Source: Thermoactinomycetaceae bacterium (lineage in GTDB: Bacteria > Bacillota > Bacilli > Thermoactinomycetales > Thermoactinomycetaceae). Taken from it: DNA of 38,437 nucleotides. Below, piece after piece: positions 22,984-31,633 of this stretch (positions are counted from its first letter, which is position 1; every line of letters begins with the position of its first letter). The position numbers were made by a program, and so were the translations under genes. The stretch spans positions 1 through 38,437 of the forward strand of contig JANWIG010000044.1 in NCBI GenBank assembly GCA_025449975.1. The letters are read 5' to 3'. The notes beneath the pieces were generated by a model. It saw only the letters and a program-made list of their open reading frames with translations. It ran no database searches and had not been told where the DNA came from.

Positions 22984-24279
22984 ATGGCAAACTTTAAACA
23001 GCTTCAACCGCCAACACAAGGTGAAAAAATCGTTGTCGAACACGGAGAACTTCGAGTTCCTAACAATCCAATCATTCCCTTTATCGAAGGCGACGGTACT
23101 GGCCCTGATATCTGGGCTGCAGCTCAACGTGTGCTAGATGCTGCTGTGGAAAAAGCTTATAAAGGCGATAAAAAAATTGCTTGGTTTGAAGTTTTTGCTG
23201 GTGAGAAAGCGCTTAAAGAAACGGGTGAGTGGCTACCAGAGGATACTTTAGAGGCGATTCGTGAGTATTTAGTTGCAATCAAAGGACCATTGACCACACC
23301 GGTGGGTGGTGGAATCCGGTCATTAAATGTTGCCTTACGCCAAGAATTAGATCTGTATGTCTGTTTGCGTCCGGTTCGTTATTTCGATGGTGTACCAAGT
23401 CCAGTAAAACGTCCACAAGATGTTGATATGGTTATTTTCCGTGAAAATTCCGAGGATATCTATGCTGGAATTGAATGGGAGTCTGGTACAGAAGATGTCA
23501 AAAAGGTGATTCGTTTCCTTCAAGAAGAAATGGGGATCACAAAAATTCGTTTCCCTGAAACTTCTGGAATCGGAATTAAACCTGTTTCGAAAGAGGGAAC
23601 AGAGCGGCTGGTAAGAGCTGCAATTCAATATGCGCTGGATCACGGTCGGAAAAATGTAGCTATCATTCATAAAGGCAATATTATGAAGTTTACTGAGGGA
23701 GCATTTAAAAATTGGGGTTATGAATTAGCTGAGCGTGAATTTGGTGATAAAGTGTTCACTTGGGCACAATATGATCGCATTAAAGAAAAAGAAGGAACTG
23801 CCGCCGCTAACCAAGCACAAGCAGAAGCAGAAGCTGCTGGTAAACTGATCGTTAAAGATGCCATTGCTGATGCATTCTTACAACAAATTTTAACCCGTCC
23901 AAGAGAATACGACGTCATCGTGACCATGAATCTAAATGGTGACTATATTTCTGATGCTCTCGCTGCACAAGTAGGAGGTATTGGTATTGCTCCTGGAGCA
24001 AATATTAACTACGAAACAGGGCATGCCATTTTTGAAGCTACTCATGGTACAGCGCCAAAATACGCAGGCTTAGACAAGGTGAACCCCGGATCTGTTATCT
24101 TGTCAGGTGTGCTCATGCTGGAACATTTGGGATGGCAAGAAGCTGCAGATTTAATTTATGCATCCATGGCTAAAACCATTTCACAAAAAACTGTGACTTA
24201 TGACTTTGCTCGACTCATGGAAGATGCAATTGAAGTAAAATGTTCCGAATTTGCTAACCACCTTATTGGAAATTTGTGA
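22984..24279 (+). CDS. icd: NADP-dependent isocitrate dehydrogenase
   Basis: The 431-residue protein oxidises isocitrate to 2-oxoglutarate. It has [14 protein letters not shown], the substrate loop [27 protein letters not shown] with the Ser that is phosphorylated in E. coli, [18 protein letters not shown], and the NADP-type segments [26 protein letters not shown] and [12 protein letters not shown]. Length is that of the E. coli and Bacillus dimeric enzyme plus a few residues. ATG 22984 follows AGGGGTG by 6 bases; an in-frame GTG at 22975 lies within that site. mdh follows 38 bases later. Confidence 0.97.
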   Translation: MANFKQLQPPTQGEKIVVEHGELRVPNNPIIPFIEGDGTGPDIWAAAQRVLDAAVEKAYKGDKKIAWFEVFAGEKALKETGEWLPEDTLEAIREYLVAIKGPLTTPVGGGIRSLNVALRQELDLYVCLRPVRYFDGVPSPVKRPQDVDMVIFRENSEDIYAGIEWESGTEDVKKVIRFLQEEMGITKIRFPETSGIGIKPVSKEGTERLVRAAIQYALDHGRKNVAIIHKGNIMKFTEGAFKNWGYELAEREFGDKVFTWAQYDRIKEKEGTAAANQAQAEAEAAGKLIVKDAIADAFLQQILTRPREYDVIVTMNLNGDYISDALAAQVGGIGIAPGANINYETGHAIFEATHGTAPKYAGLDKVNPGSVILSGVLMLEHLGWQEAADLIYASMAKTISQKTVTYDFARLMEDAIEVKCSEFANHLIGNL

Positions 24280-24317
24280 TATAGTAAACTTGAGCAATAA
24301 ATAAGGAGGAAAACATC

Positions 24318-25262
24318 ATGGGCATCCGTCGGCATAAAATTTCTGTGATTGGTGCAGGTTTTACTGGTGCAACTACAGCTTTAATGTTAGCGCAAAAAGA
24401 ATTAGGAGATGTTGTTTTAGTTGACATCCCTCAAGCAGAAAATCCGACTAAAGGTAAAGCGTTAGACATGCTTGAAGCAAGTCCAGTCCAAGGATTCGAT
24501 TCGAATATCGTTGGTACGAGTAATTATGAACATACTGCTAACTCTGATGTTGTTATTATCACCGCTGGAATCGCAAGAAAACCTGGAATGAGTCGGGATG
24601 ATCTGGTTACTACAAATGCGAAAGTAATGCGTGCCGTTACAGAACAAATCGTCAAATATTCTCCTGAATCGATCATTATTGTTTTAACGAACCCAGTTGA
24701 TGCAATGAGCTATGAAGTATTCCGTACCTCTGGTTTCCCAAAAAATCGAGTAATTGGTCAATCCGGTGTGCTTGATACTGCTCGTTTCCGCACATTTGTC
24801 GCCCAAGAACTAAACGTTTCCGTTGAAGACGTAACTGGTTTTGTATTGGGTGGACATGGTGATGATATGGTTCCATTGGTACGCTATTCTTATGCTGGCG
24901 GTATTCCACTGGAAAAACTGATTCCTAAAGATCGTTTAGATGCAATTGTAGCTCGTACTCGTACGGGTGGTGGCGAAATCGTTAACTTGCTAGGTAATGG
25001 AAGCGCCTATTATGCTCCAGCTGCTTCTCTCGTTCAAATGGCTGAGGCAATTTTGAAAGACAAAAAGCGGATTTTACCAGCGATTGCTTACTTAGAAGGA
25101 GAATACGGATACGAAGATATGTATCTTGGCGTACCCGTCATTCTCGGTGGAAATGGTTTGGAAAAAGTTATTGAATTGGAACTAACTGAGGAAGAAAAAG
25201 CAGCATTGGATCGTTCGGCCGAATCCGTTCGTAATGTCATGAAAGTAATTAAAGATCACTAA
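24318..25262 (+). CDS. mdh: malate dehydrogenase (LDH-like type)
   Basis: The 314-residue protein interconverts malate and oxaloacetate with NAD. It shows the Rossmann motif [12 protein letters not shown], the NAD-selecting Asp in [23 protein letters not shown] with the substrate Arg residues, [22 protein letters not shown] and the catalytic His in [11 protein letters not shown]. This is the lactate-dehydrogenase-like MDH of Bacillales (312 residues in B. subtilis). AAGGAGG precedes the ATG. It completes the citZ-icd-mdh group and ends at a strong terminator. Confidence 0.97.
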   Translation: MGIRRHKISVIGAGFTGATTALMLAQKELGDVVLVDIPQAENPTKGKALDMLEASPVQGFDSNIVGTSNYEHTANSDVVIITAGIARKPGMSRDDLVTTNAKVMRAVTEQIVKYSPESIIIVLTNPVDAMSYEVFRTSGFPKNRVIGQSGVLDTARFRTFVAQELNVSVEDVTGFVLGGHGDDMVPLVRYSYAGGIPLEKLIPKDRLDAIVARTRTGGGEIVNLLGNGSAYYAPAASLVQMAEAILKDKKRILPAIAYLEGEYGYEDMYLGVPVILGGNGLEKVIELELTEEEKAALDRSAESVRNVMKVIKDH

Positions 25263-25295
25263 ACCTTACCGACCAAGCAGCTTTAGACCCTATTT

Positions 25296-25324
25296 GTCCA
25301 GTACTTTGTGCTGGACTTTTTTTT
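25296..25324 (+). terminator. Rho-independent terminator after mdh
   Basis: GTCCAGTAC and GTGCTGGAC pair (one G-T wobble) around a 3-base loop and are followed by eight T. Confidence 0.9.
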
Positions 25325-25349
25325 ATGTAGCCTCATTTTACTACATTCA

Positions 25350-25365
25350 TTGAGTAAGTACTCAA
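25350..25365. repeat. Palindrome in the mdh/radical SAM gap
   Basis: TTGAGTA and TACTCAA are perfect complements around AG. The rest of the gap between the mdh terminator and the radical SAM stop (25325-25573) is AT-rich and holds no gene. A weak 6-bp stem (AGAAGT/ACTTCT near 25544-25565) may end the minus-strand transcript. Confidence 0.4.
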
Positions 25366-25573
25366 AAAAATGGAACTTGTAATAAAAAATTAACATTGTA
25401 CAAGTGGTTTAACAATAATAAAACAATTTTTATCATTTATTTATCATAGTTATTCCAGCTATAGCGGAGATATGAATGAGATCAGCATCTTAATAAATAA
25501 ATTGCCGATTTAAATTTTTAATAAAAGCAAGCGAAATATATAGAGAAGTCGATCGTTGAACTTCTAAATAGCA

Positions 25574-26752
25574 CTAAGAAAAACGTTTTTTTGCGTACTC
25601 TTTTTTATTTCTTAAAATTTGAGGGATATATACACAAAATGGTTCACTTTCCAAATAATCACCGGTAACAGCATAGGCTCGTGAGCGAGATCCACCACAA
25701 ATCTCATTGTATTCACAAACGCCACATTTTCCTTTATACTTATTGGGTTGACGAAGATCTTGAAACAATTTGGCTTCACGATAAATTTTAGCAAGAGGGG
25801 TTTCGCGAATATTTCCCGCCTTGATCGGCAGTAAGCCGCTAGGCATCACATCACCGATATGGGAAATAAAGAGAAAGCCATTCCCATCGTTTACCCCTTT
25901 GGGAGCGCGCTTGATCCCGTCTACCAGTGAAGCAGAGTCTGTTGTAATCGTATCTTCATAGCGGATCTGTCCATTTCGAATCGCCTTTTCCCGCATTTTC
26001 TCCTGTAAAACAACTCGCCTGTAATGCTGCGCCGCGGTCGTTTTGATGTCATAAGGGGCTGTTTTGCTTAGTTGGTACAACCAACGGAATACTTTTTCAT
26101 GTTCAATAGGGGTAATGCAGTCTTGAATCTGTCCTCTACCGGTAGGAACAAGCAAAAAGATATACCACATGACAGCGCCCAGCTTCGCTACCAATTGAGC
26201 CATCTCTTCGAGTAGATGGTAATTGTAACGGGTGATCACCGTATTGATCTGCAATGGCATTTCTAACTCATGGAGATATTGGATCTTCTCGATGGTTAGT
26301 GAAAATGAGCCAGTCACTCCGCGAAACTGATCATGAACTTCGGCAACGGGTGCATCCAAGCTAAATCCCCAACGAGAGAGTCCCACTTTTTTGGCTAGTA
26401 GCATTTTCTCCTTTGTTACATTGGAAGTGGCACTAGGCGAGATCGAAACGCGCATCCCCTTTTGAATTGCGTAATCTGCCAGTTCAAATAAATCTTCTCT
26501 CAACATACAATCTCCGCCGGTGAAGACAAGCAATGGATTGTTCATCTCATAAATTTGATCGATTAGCTCCAGTCCTTCTTGATGCGTTAGCTCGCGAGGA
26601 TCTGGGGTAAGTTGTGCGTCGGCACGGCAGTGGATACATTTTAATTCACAAGCTCGGGTGACTTCCCAAATGACGATAAACGGATTTTGGTGATAGTCTA
26701 CTTTTTTGCCATGAGGATGTCCCATGGGATGTGGATGTCTGTTTTTGTCCAT
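25574..26752 (-). CDS. radical SAM/SPASM domain protein
   Basis: The 392-residue protein has the radical SAM cluster motif CELKCIHC (Cys35, Cys39 and Cys42; CxxxCxxC), the FTGGDCMLREDL segment equivalent to the GGEP motif that binds SAM, and a C-terminal SPASM-type set of Cys (CGVCEYNEICGG and a later EPFC) for an auxiliary cluster. The N-terminus is His-rich (HPHPMGHPHGK), an odd feature that could bind metal. It resembles heme/peptide-maturation radical SAM proteins (AhbD/NirJ-like and a group in Bacillus of unknown role). No precursor peptide or heme gene is next to it, so the substrate is unknown. It sits between mdh and phoP, which are adjacent in B. subtilis. The start ATG 26752 follows GGTGG. 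Confidence 0.85.
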   Translation of the reverse strand: MDKNRHPHPMGHPHGKKVDYHQNPFIVIWEVTRACELKCIHCRADAQLTPDPRELTHQEGLELIDQIYEMNNPLLVFTGGDCMLREDLFELADYAIQKGMRVSISPSATSNVTKEKMLLAKKVGLSRWGFSLDAPVAEVHDQFRGVTGSFSLTIEKIQYLHELEMPLQINTVITRYNYHLLEEMAQLVAKLGAVMWYIFLLVPTGRGQIQDCITPIEHEKVFRWLYQLSKTAPYDIKTTAAQHYRRVVLQEKMREKAIRNGQIRYEDTITTDSASLVDGIKRAPKGVNDGNGFLFISHIGDVMPSGLLPIKAGNIRETPLAKIYREAKLFQDLRQPNKYKGKCGVCEYNEICGGSRSRAYAVTGDYLESEPFCVYIPQILRNKKEYAKKRFS

Positions 26753-26799
26753 CGAACCACCAGCCTAGATAAATATACGAGCCATAAACGGTTAATATT

Positions 26800-26805
26800 A
26801 TTATA
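26800..26805 (-). promoter_or_regulatory. Possible -10 element for the radical SAM gene
   Basis: A perfect TATAAT is present on the minus strand about 48 bases before the start; the -35 is poor. Confidence 0.3.
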
Positions 26806-26832
26806 AATCTTTACGATGGTTCAGTAGATACT

Positions 26833-26845
26833 ACTTGTTACAAGT
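26833..26845. repeat. Palindrome in the divergent radical SAM/phoP region
   Basis: ACTTGT and ACAAGT are perfect complements around one T, upstream of the radical SAM promoter candidate. A small hairpin TGGGC/GCCCA follows near 26860-26874. Either could be an operator; nothing more can be said. Confidence 0.35.
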
Positions 26846-26986
26846 TCACTAAACCAAAAATGGGCGATTAGCCCAATATGACCCAAAAATTGGTTTCGTT
26901 CCATCGTGAAGACAGGAAATCATTTGGATGGTTTTGTTCAGGATTACGATCAAAGCATGCTGAAAGGAAGAAAGAAGGTTTTTGGG

Positions 26987-27014
26987 TTCACATTATTCGA
27001 GACAGTGGTATGAT
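26987..27014 (+). promoter_or_regulatory. Candidate phoPR promoter
   Basis: TTCACA (26987-26992) and TATGAT (27009-27014) are 16 bases apart, and TGG precedes the -10. The predicted start near 27020 leaves a leader of about 65 bases before the phoP ATG. An inverted repeat ACAGTGG/CCACTGT (27002-27008 and 27026-27032) flanks the -10. The rest of 26846-27084 is non-coding although one frame stays open. Confidence 0.45.
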
Positions 27015-27084
27015 TTTAATTGAATCCACTGTTGAAGATGAATTCCTTAACATAGATTGTTATGAAAAGAGGGGTAATACTTTT

Positions 27085-27798
27085 ATGTCAAAAAGAGTGT
27101 TGGTTGTTGATGATGAACCAGCCATTGTAAAGTTGGTGCAATTTAATTTAGCAAAGGAAGGTTTTTCTGTAGAAGTAGCAATGGATGGCGAACAAGCTTT
27201 AACGATGGTGCAAAATCGAGCACCTGATTTAATCGTCTTGGATTTAATGCTTCCGAAGGTGGATGGATTGGAAGTTTGCAGACAAGTCCGCCGGCAACAT
27301 AGTCACATCCCGATCTTGATGCTGACTGCAAAGTCGGATGAATTCGATAAAGTATTGGGCTTGGAGTTGGGTGCTGATGACTATTTGACCAAGCCGTTTA
27401 GTCCAAGAGAACTGACTGCACGGGTAAAAGCGATTTTACGTCGGATGGAAGCAGTAAAAGAACTAGAGGAAGAACAAGAGCAAAAGAAAGAAATTGTGGT
27501 TGGTGACTTAAAAATTGATGTCGAAGGATATGAGATTTTTAAAAATGGAGCAGTGATCGATCTCACCCCAAAAGAGTTTGAGCTTCTGTTGTATATGGTG
27601 ACGCATCGCGGAAAAGTGTTATCCAGGGATCAGCTGTTAAATGCAGTTTGGAATTATGATTATATTGGGGACTCGCGGATTGTTGATGTACATGTCAGTC
27701 ATTTGCGGGAGAAAATTGAAGAAGACTCGCGCAATCCAGTTTATATCAAAACGGTTCGAGGGATCGGCTATAAATTTGAAGGCAGAAAAAGAAAATGA
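27085..27798 (+). CDS. phoP: PhoP-type response regulator
   Basis: The 237-residue protein is an OmpR/PhoB-class regulator. The receiver domain has the acidic pair DD (9-10), the phospho-acceptor Asp53 in VLDLMLP, Thr81 and Lys103 in LTKPFSPREL. The C-terminal winged helix ends in VDVHVSHLREKIEEDSRNPVYIKTVRGIGYKF. The frame is open back to 26878, but the receiver starts at MSKRVLVVDDEP, ATG 27085 has AGAGGGG upstream, and a promoter lies inside the open stretch. The stop overlaps the phoR start (ATGA). Position between mdh and phoR, plus the pst operon downstream, identifies it as PhoP. Confidence 0.95.
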   Translation: MSKRVLVVDDEPAIVKLVQFNLAKEGFSVEVAMDGEQALTMVQNRAPDLIVLDLMLPKVDGLEVCRQVRRQHSHIPILMLTAKSDEFDKVLGLELGADDYLTKPFSPRELTARVKAILRRMEAVKELEEEQEQKKEIVVGDLKIDVEGYEIFKNGAVIDLTPKEFELLLYMVTHRGKVLSRDQLLNAVWNYDYIGDSRIVDVHVSHLREKIEEDSRNPVYIKTVRGIGYKFEGRKRK

Positions 27799-29552
27799 AA
27801 TCTTTACGTTCGAAAATTCTTTATATGTCATGGATCTTGATTGGCTGTTCCGTTTTAGGGATGGGAATTTATGTTAGTATTTTATTGAAAACTTCTTATC
27901 TGGACTCGTTGACCAATCGCTTACAAAAGGAAGTTCATTTGCTGGCAGAGACGATCCCTTGGGAAGAATATATGAAGAACAAACAAGCCTTTCAAACGCA
28001 AGCGATCCATTATAAAGAATTATTAGGAACGCGCGTCACATTTATCGATCAAAATGGCAGGGTACTCGCTGACTCAGGTGATATTGAAGAACCGCTAAAA
28101 GTGAATCAAGATTTGACCAAACTTGGGGAAGTAAGAAAGTTTTTAACGAGTGGGAAACAATCTACCCAGCGGCGAAATGATGATATTTATGTTTCCTATC
28201 CCGTTGAAAGGCAAAATAAACCTGTGGGTATGATCCGATTGGCGGTCGATTTGGATGATATTAATCGCTCAATGGAAGAAATCTGGATCTCCCTCATCGC
28301 AGGGCTATTGATTTCCTTATTGTTGGCAGGCTTTGCAAGTTCACGAATCGCTAAAGGCGTTTCGGAGCCCTTAGAGGAGATGACGCAAACGGCTGTTGAT
28401 ATTGCCAAAAAAGGATGGCATTATCGCGTCCGCGCAGAAGGGAGCAGCGAAATTGTCCGATTGGGGCAAGCGATCAATCGGATGGCTTACCATCTACAGA
28501 GACAAATGGAAAAAGTACGGAAAAATAAAAGGAGACTGCTTAGTGTCATCGAGTCGATGGAAAGTGGTCTTTTGATGATCAATGCCGAAGGAAAAATAAG
28601 CCTGGTCAACAAATCTTTTGAGAGAATGTTCGGTGTACCAGCCGCTGATTTGATCGGAACGTCATATGAAGATTTTTCAACGACCTATGACTTGCCTTCC
28701 ATTATTTCAGAAGTAGCGGAAAAAGGGGTCAAATTTGGGCAGGAAATCCATCTCTATTATCCAGAAGAACGCATTCTGGAAGCTAGTTTTACGCCTATGT
28801 ATATGGAGAGCAACGGGTGCGGAGTCGTTGCTGTTTTTCATGATTTGACGGAGATTCGACGTTTGGAGCAGTTACGAAAAGACTTTGTGGCCAATGTGTC
28901 CCATGAATTAAAAACGCCGATTACCTCGATTCGCGGATTTGCGGAAACATTGTTAGATGGTGCTGATCAAGATCCTGAGATTAATCGGGAATTTTTACAG
29001 ATCATTTTAGATGAGAGTATTCGCTTGCAACAGTTGGTAAGTGACTTATTGGAGCTATCTCGCATTGAGTCAAAGAAGCAAGTTATCCATGGAAAAAGGG
29101 CATCGATTTACTCACTGATCAGTTCAGTGGTAAAAACCTTGGAAGAACAAGCGAAGGAAAAAGAGATTGAAATATGGATCAATATTCCCGAAGACTTTGA
29201 TGTAAAAGTAGATCACGATCGATTTAAACAGATCTTAATCAACCTGCTCGCTAATGCGATCAACTATACTCCAACTGGTGGAAAAGTAACAATTGAAGCA
29301 GAAGATTCTTCGGATTTTTGGAAACTACAGGTGAAAGATACGGGGATTGGTATTCCGCCAGAAGACTTACCGCGGATTTTTGAGCGTTTTTATCGCGTGG
29401 ACAAAGCGCGTTCCCGTTTTTCGGGAGGAACGGGACTCGGTCTAGCGATTGTCAAACATCTCGTCGAAGTGCACAAAGGGAAGATCGATGTAGAGAGTAC
29501 GGTTGGCGAAGGGACGAACTTTATTCTTACATTTAATAAAAATATTAAATAA
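27795..29552 (+). CDS. phoR: PhoR-type sensor histidine kinase
   Basis: The 585-residue protein has a membrane segment at about 10-31, an extracytoplasmic PAS-like domain (about 32-162), a second membrane segment (163-183), a HAMP linker (184-235), a cytoplasmic PAS domain (245-355), the H-box VSHELKTPITS (His370) and a HATPase domain with NLLANAINYTP, DTGIGIPPEDL, FERFYRVD and GGTGLGLAIVK. This is the layout of Bacillus PhoR, which senses cell-wall teichoic acid intermediates under phosphate limitation. It overlaps phoP by 4 bases. A terminator follows, then the pst operon. Confidence 0.95.
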   Translation: MKSLRSKILYMSWILIGCSVLGMGIYVSILLKTSYLDSLTNRLQKEVHLLAETIPWEEYMKNKQAFQTQAIHYKELLGTRVTFIDQNGRVLADSGDIEEPLKVNQDLTKLGEVRKFLTSGKQSTQRRNDDIYVSYPVERQNKPVGMIRLAVDLDDINRSMEEIWISLIAGLLISLLLAGFASSRIAKGVSEPLEEMTQTAVDIAKKGWHYRVRAEGSSEIVRLGQAINRMAYHLQRQMEKVRKNKRRLLSVIESMESGLLMINAEGKISLVNKSFERMFGVPAADLIGTSYEDFSTTYDLPSIISEVAEKGVKFGQEIHLYYPEERILEASFTPMYMESNGCGVVAVFHDLTEIRRLEQLRKDFVANVSHELKTPITSIRGFAETLLDGADQDPEINREFLQIILDESIRLQQLVSDLLELSRIESKKQVIHGKRASIYSLISSVVKTLEEQAKEKEIEIWINIPEDFDVKVDHDRFKQILINLLANAINYTPTGGKVTIEAEDSSDFWKLQVKDTGIGIPPEDLPRIFERFYRVDKARSRFSGGTGLGLAIVKHLVEVHKGKIDVESTVGEGTNFILTFNKNIK

Positions 29553-29574
29553 AGAAGGCTTTCTTATGATTGAG

Positions 29575-29606
29575 GAACTTGGTGAAAAACAACCAAGTTC
29601 TTTTTT
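29575..29606 (+). terminator. Rho-independent terminator after phoR
   Basis: GAACTTGGT (29575-29583) and ACCAAGTTC (29592-29600) form a perfect 9-bp stem followed by six T. Confidence 0.88.
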
Positions 29607-29620
29607 ATCTTTACCTAATC

Positions 29621-29686
29621 TTAATATTCTATTTTTCAAACTTAACATTGGGTTTATTAAGGAACAATGTTGAAGGCTTATATTAA
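29621..29686 (+). promoter_or_regulatory. PhoP-box array and promoter of the pst operon
   Basis: TT-rich hexamers recur at 10-11 base steps: TTAATA (29621), TTTTTC (29632), TTAACA (29642) and TTTATT (29653). The PhoP consensus is tandem TTHACA-like repeats spaced 11 bases. A TATATT/TATTAA -10 region follows near 29679-29686. The array explains phosphate-controlled expression of pstS and the genes after it. Confidence 0.6.
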
Positions 29687-29736
29687 TTCATGTGTTAAGG
29701 GATTCATTATTCAACATTCATAGGGGGTTCATCTTC

Positions 29737-30636
29737 ATGTTTAGAAAAGGTTTGGTGCTAGGTGGTGTTGCAGCCCTTTTACTTACTGTACTGACCGGCT
29801 GTGGCAAGGCGGATTCAAGTCAAAATGCTGATCAAAAGCTGTCTGGAAATCTTACGGCTGTCGGGTCTAGTGCCATGCAACCCGTCATCGAAGAGAGTGC
29901 CAAAGAATTTATGGCTAAAAATCCAGGTGTACAAGTAACTGTTCAAGGAGGCGGTAGCGGACAAGGATTGACGGCAGCGATGAATGATACTGCGGACATT
30001 GGAAATTCGGATGTGTTTGCTGAAGAAAAAGATAAAATCGATCCACAAAAAGTGGTTGACCATAAAGTATTTGTTGTTGGGATGGCACCTGTAGCTCATA
30101 AGGGTGTCGGCATAGATAATCTAACACAACAACAATTGATCGATATTTTTACTGGAAAAGTGACCAACTGGAAAGAAGTGGGCGGGGCGGATCAGCAAAT
30201 TGTCCTCGTCAATCGTCCTGAAAGCTCTGGTACACGAGCTACTTTCGTCAAGTGGGCGTTAAACGATAGTAAAGAGTTGCGCAAAGATGGTGGATTGGAA
30301 GAGGAATCTTCTGGTAACGTTCGTAAAATTGTCTCCGAAACACCAGGAGCGATTGGCTATCTTGCCTTCTCTTACTTTGATGAATCGATTAAACCACTAA
30401 AACTGGATGGAGTCGAGCCAACCAACGAGAATGTGTATACAAACAAATGGAAAGTGTGGGCTTACCAACATATGTATACCAATAAAAATGGCAAAAACAA
30501 AGAATTAGAAGATGCTTTTATCAACTATATTTTATCTCCGGAAGTGCAAAAAGGGTTGGTAATCAAACTAGGTTATATTCCAGTAAGCGAGATGAAAGTG
30601 GAACGGGATGCGACAGGGAATGTAGCGCAGAAATAA
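29737..30636 (+). CDS. pstS: phosphate-binding lipoprotein PstS
   Basis: The 299-residue protein has a lipoprotein signal peptide with the lipobox LTGC (Cys22). The binding domain carries GSSAMQPVIEE, VQGGGSGQGL, the ADIGNSDV segment and RPESSGTRATF, which contribute the Ser, Arg, Asp and Thr contacts to phosphate. It captures phosphate outside the membrane and delivers it to PstCA. ATG 29737 is preceded by AGGGGG; the upstream ATG at 29692 would place the signal peptide internally. A GC-rich hairpin separates it from pstC, which usually lets pstS be made in excess. Confidence 0.95.
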   Translation: MFRKGLVLGGVAALLLTVLTGCGKADSSQNADQKLSGNLTAVGSSAMQPVIEESAKEFMAKNPGVQVTVQGGGSGQGLTAAMNDTADIGNSDVFAEEKDKIDPQKVVDHKVFVVGMAPVAHKGVGIDNLTQQQLIDIFTGKVTNWKEVGGADQQIVLVNRPESSGTRATFVKWALNDSKELRKDGGLEEESSGNVRKIVSETPGAIGYLAFSYFDESIKPLKLDGVEPTNENVYTNKWKVWAYQHMYTNKNGKNKELEDAFINYILSPEVQKGLVIKLGYIPVSEMKVERDATGNVAQK

Positions 30637-30656
30637 GGAACCAATCATGGAGTAGC

Positions 30657-30681
30657 GAAGGGGGGCTTGGCTTCCCCCTTC
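30657..30681 (+). terminator. Hairpin between pstS and pstC (attenuator or mRNA stabiliser)
   Basis: GAAGGGGG and CCCCCTTC form a strong 8-bp stem followed by a mixed TTCTTT tract. It probably lets only part of the pstS transcripts run on. Confidence 0.65.
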
Positions 30682-30700
30682 TTCTTTAAGAGGTGGAAAA

Positions 30701-31633
30701 ATGGAAGCAAAAGAGAATAGAGAGAGAACGGATTCCTTATCTGAAAGTCTAAAAAAACCACTTCCCAAAATATTGCGGGCAGAACGAAGAGGAAGAGTTC
30801 TCACTTATGTAAGTAGTTGGGTGTTAATTCTTATTTTATTTTCCTTGATTATGTTTATTACTTCGAAAGGGAGCTCCACCTTTCTCGATGGGGAGGTCCA
30901 ACTAGCGAACTTTTTTTCAACGACTTGGAATCCAGGAGAGTATCAATTTGGCGCATTGTCTTTCATTTTAGGCTCCCTGATCGTCAGTGTGTGTGCTGCT
31001 CTTGTCAGTGCCCCCCTCGGGATTGGAGCAGCGATTTTTATGACGGAGATCGCCCCAAACTGGGGAAGGAAGATTCTCCAGCCTGCGACAGAAATCCTCG
31101 TAGGAATTCCTTCCGTTGTTTATGGTTTTATCGGGCTATCTGTTATCGTTCCCTTTATTCGTGAAAATGTTGGGGGGTTAGGCTTTGGACTATTAGCAGG
31201 AATCATTGTTCTCTCCATCATGATTTTACCGACGATTGTCAGTGTGAGTGTGGATACCTTGCAAGCTGTCCCCAATCATATTCGGCAAGGTTCGATTGCC
31301 TTAGGAGCGACTCGTTGGCAAACGATCTCTCGTCTATTGATTCGTACCTCTTTACCGGGCTTGATGACCGGAGTAGTTTTGGGAATGGCACGCGCTTTTG
31401 GTGAAGCACTAGCTGTACAAATGGTGATCGGGAATGCGCCTAACCTACCGTTTCAGCTACTCGAACCCATGAGCACTTTAACGAGTGTGATTACGCTGAA
31501 TATGGGGAACACGGTGCAGGGTAGCGCTTATCAGGATGTATTATGGTCGATGGCACTGGTTCTGTTATTGATGACATTGCTCTTTATTGTGTTAATTCGT
31601 TGGATGACAAAAAGGAGCGACTTAAGTTCATGA
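30701..31633 (+). CDS. pstC: phosphate ABC transporter permease PstC
   Basis: The 310-residue protein has six membrane segments in a MetI-like permease fold. The cytoplasmic coupling loop GSIALGATRWQTISRLLIRTSLPGLMTG is the EAA motif that contacts PstB. PSVVYGFIG and ARAFGEALAVQMV are typical of PstC. The N-terminal 30 residues are charged and cytoplasmic. AGAGGTGG precedes the ATG. The stop overlaps the pstA start by 4 bases. Confidence 0.95.
   Translation: MEAKENRERTDSLSESLKKPLPKILRAERRGRVLTYVSSWVLILILFSLIMFITSKGSSTFLDGEVQLANFFSTTWNPGEYQFGALSFILGSLIVSVCAALVSAPLGIGAAIFMTEIAPNWGRKILQPATEILVGIPSVVYGFIGLSVIVPFIRENVGGLGFGLLAGIIVLSIMILPTIVSVSVDTLQAVPNHIRQGSIALGATRWQTISRLLIRTSLPGLMTGVVLGMARAFGEALAVQMVIGNAPNLPFQLLEPMSTLTSVITLNMGNTVQGSAYQDVLWSMALVLLLMTLLFIVLIRWMTKRSDLSS

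Noticed and set aside
26878-27084. Open reading frame continuing 69 codons upstream of phoP
   Set aside because: The receiver domain begins at MSKRVLVVDDEP with a ribosome binding site, and a promoter-like sequence lies within the extension. The extra residues resemble no PhoP N-terminus.
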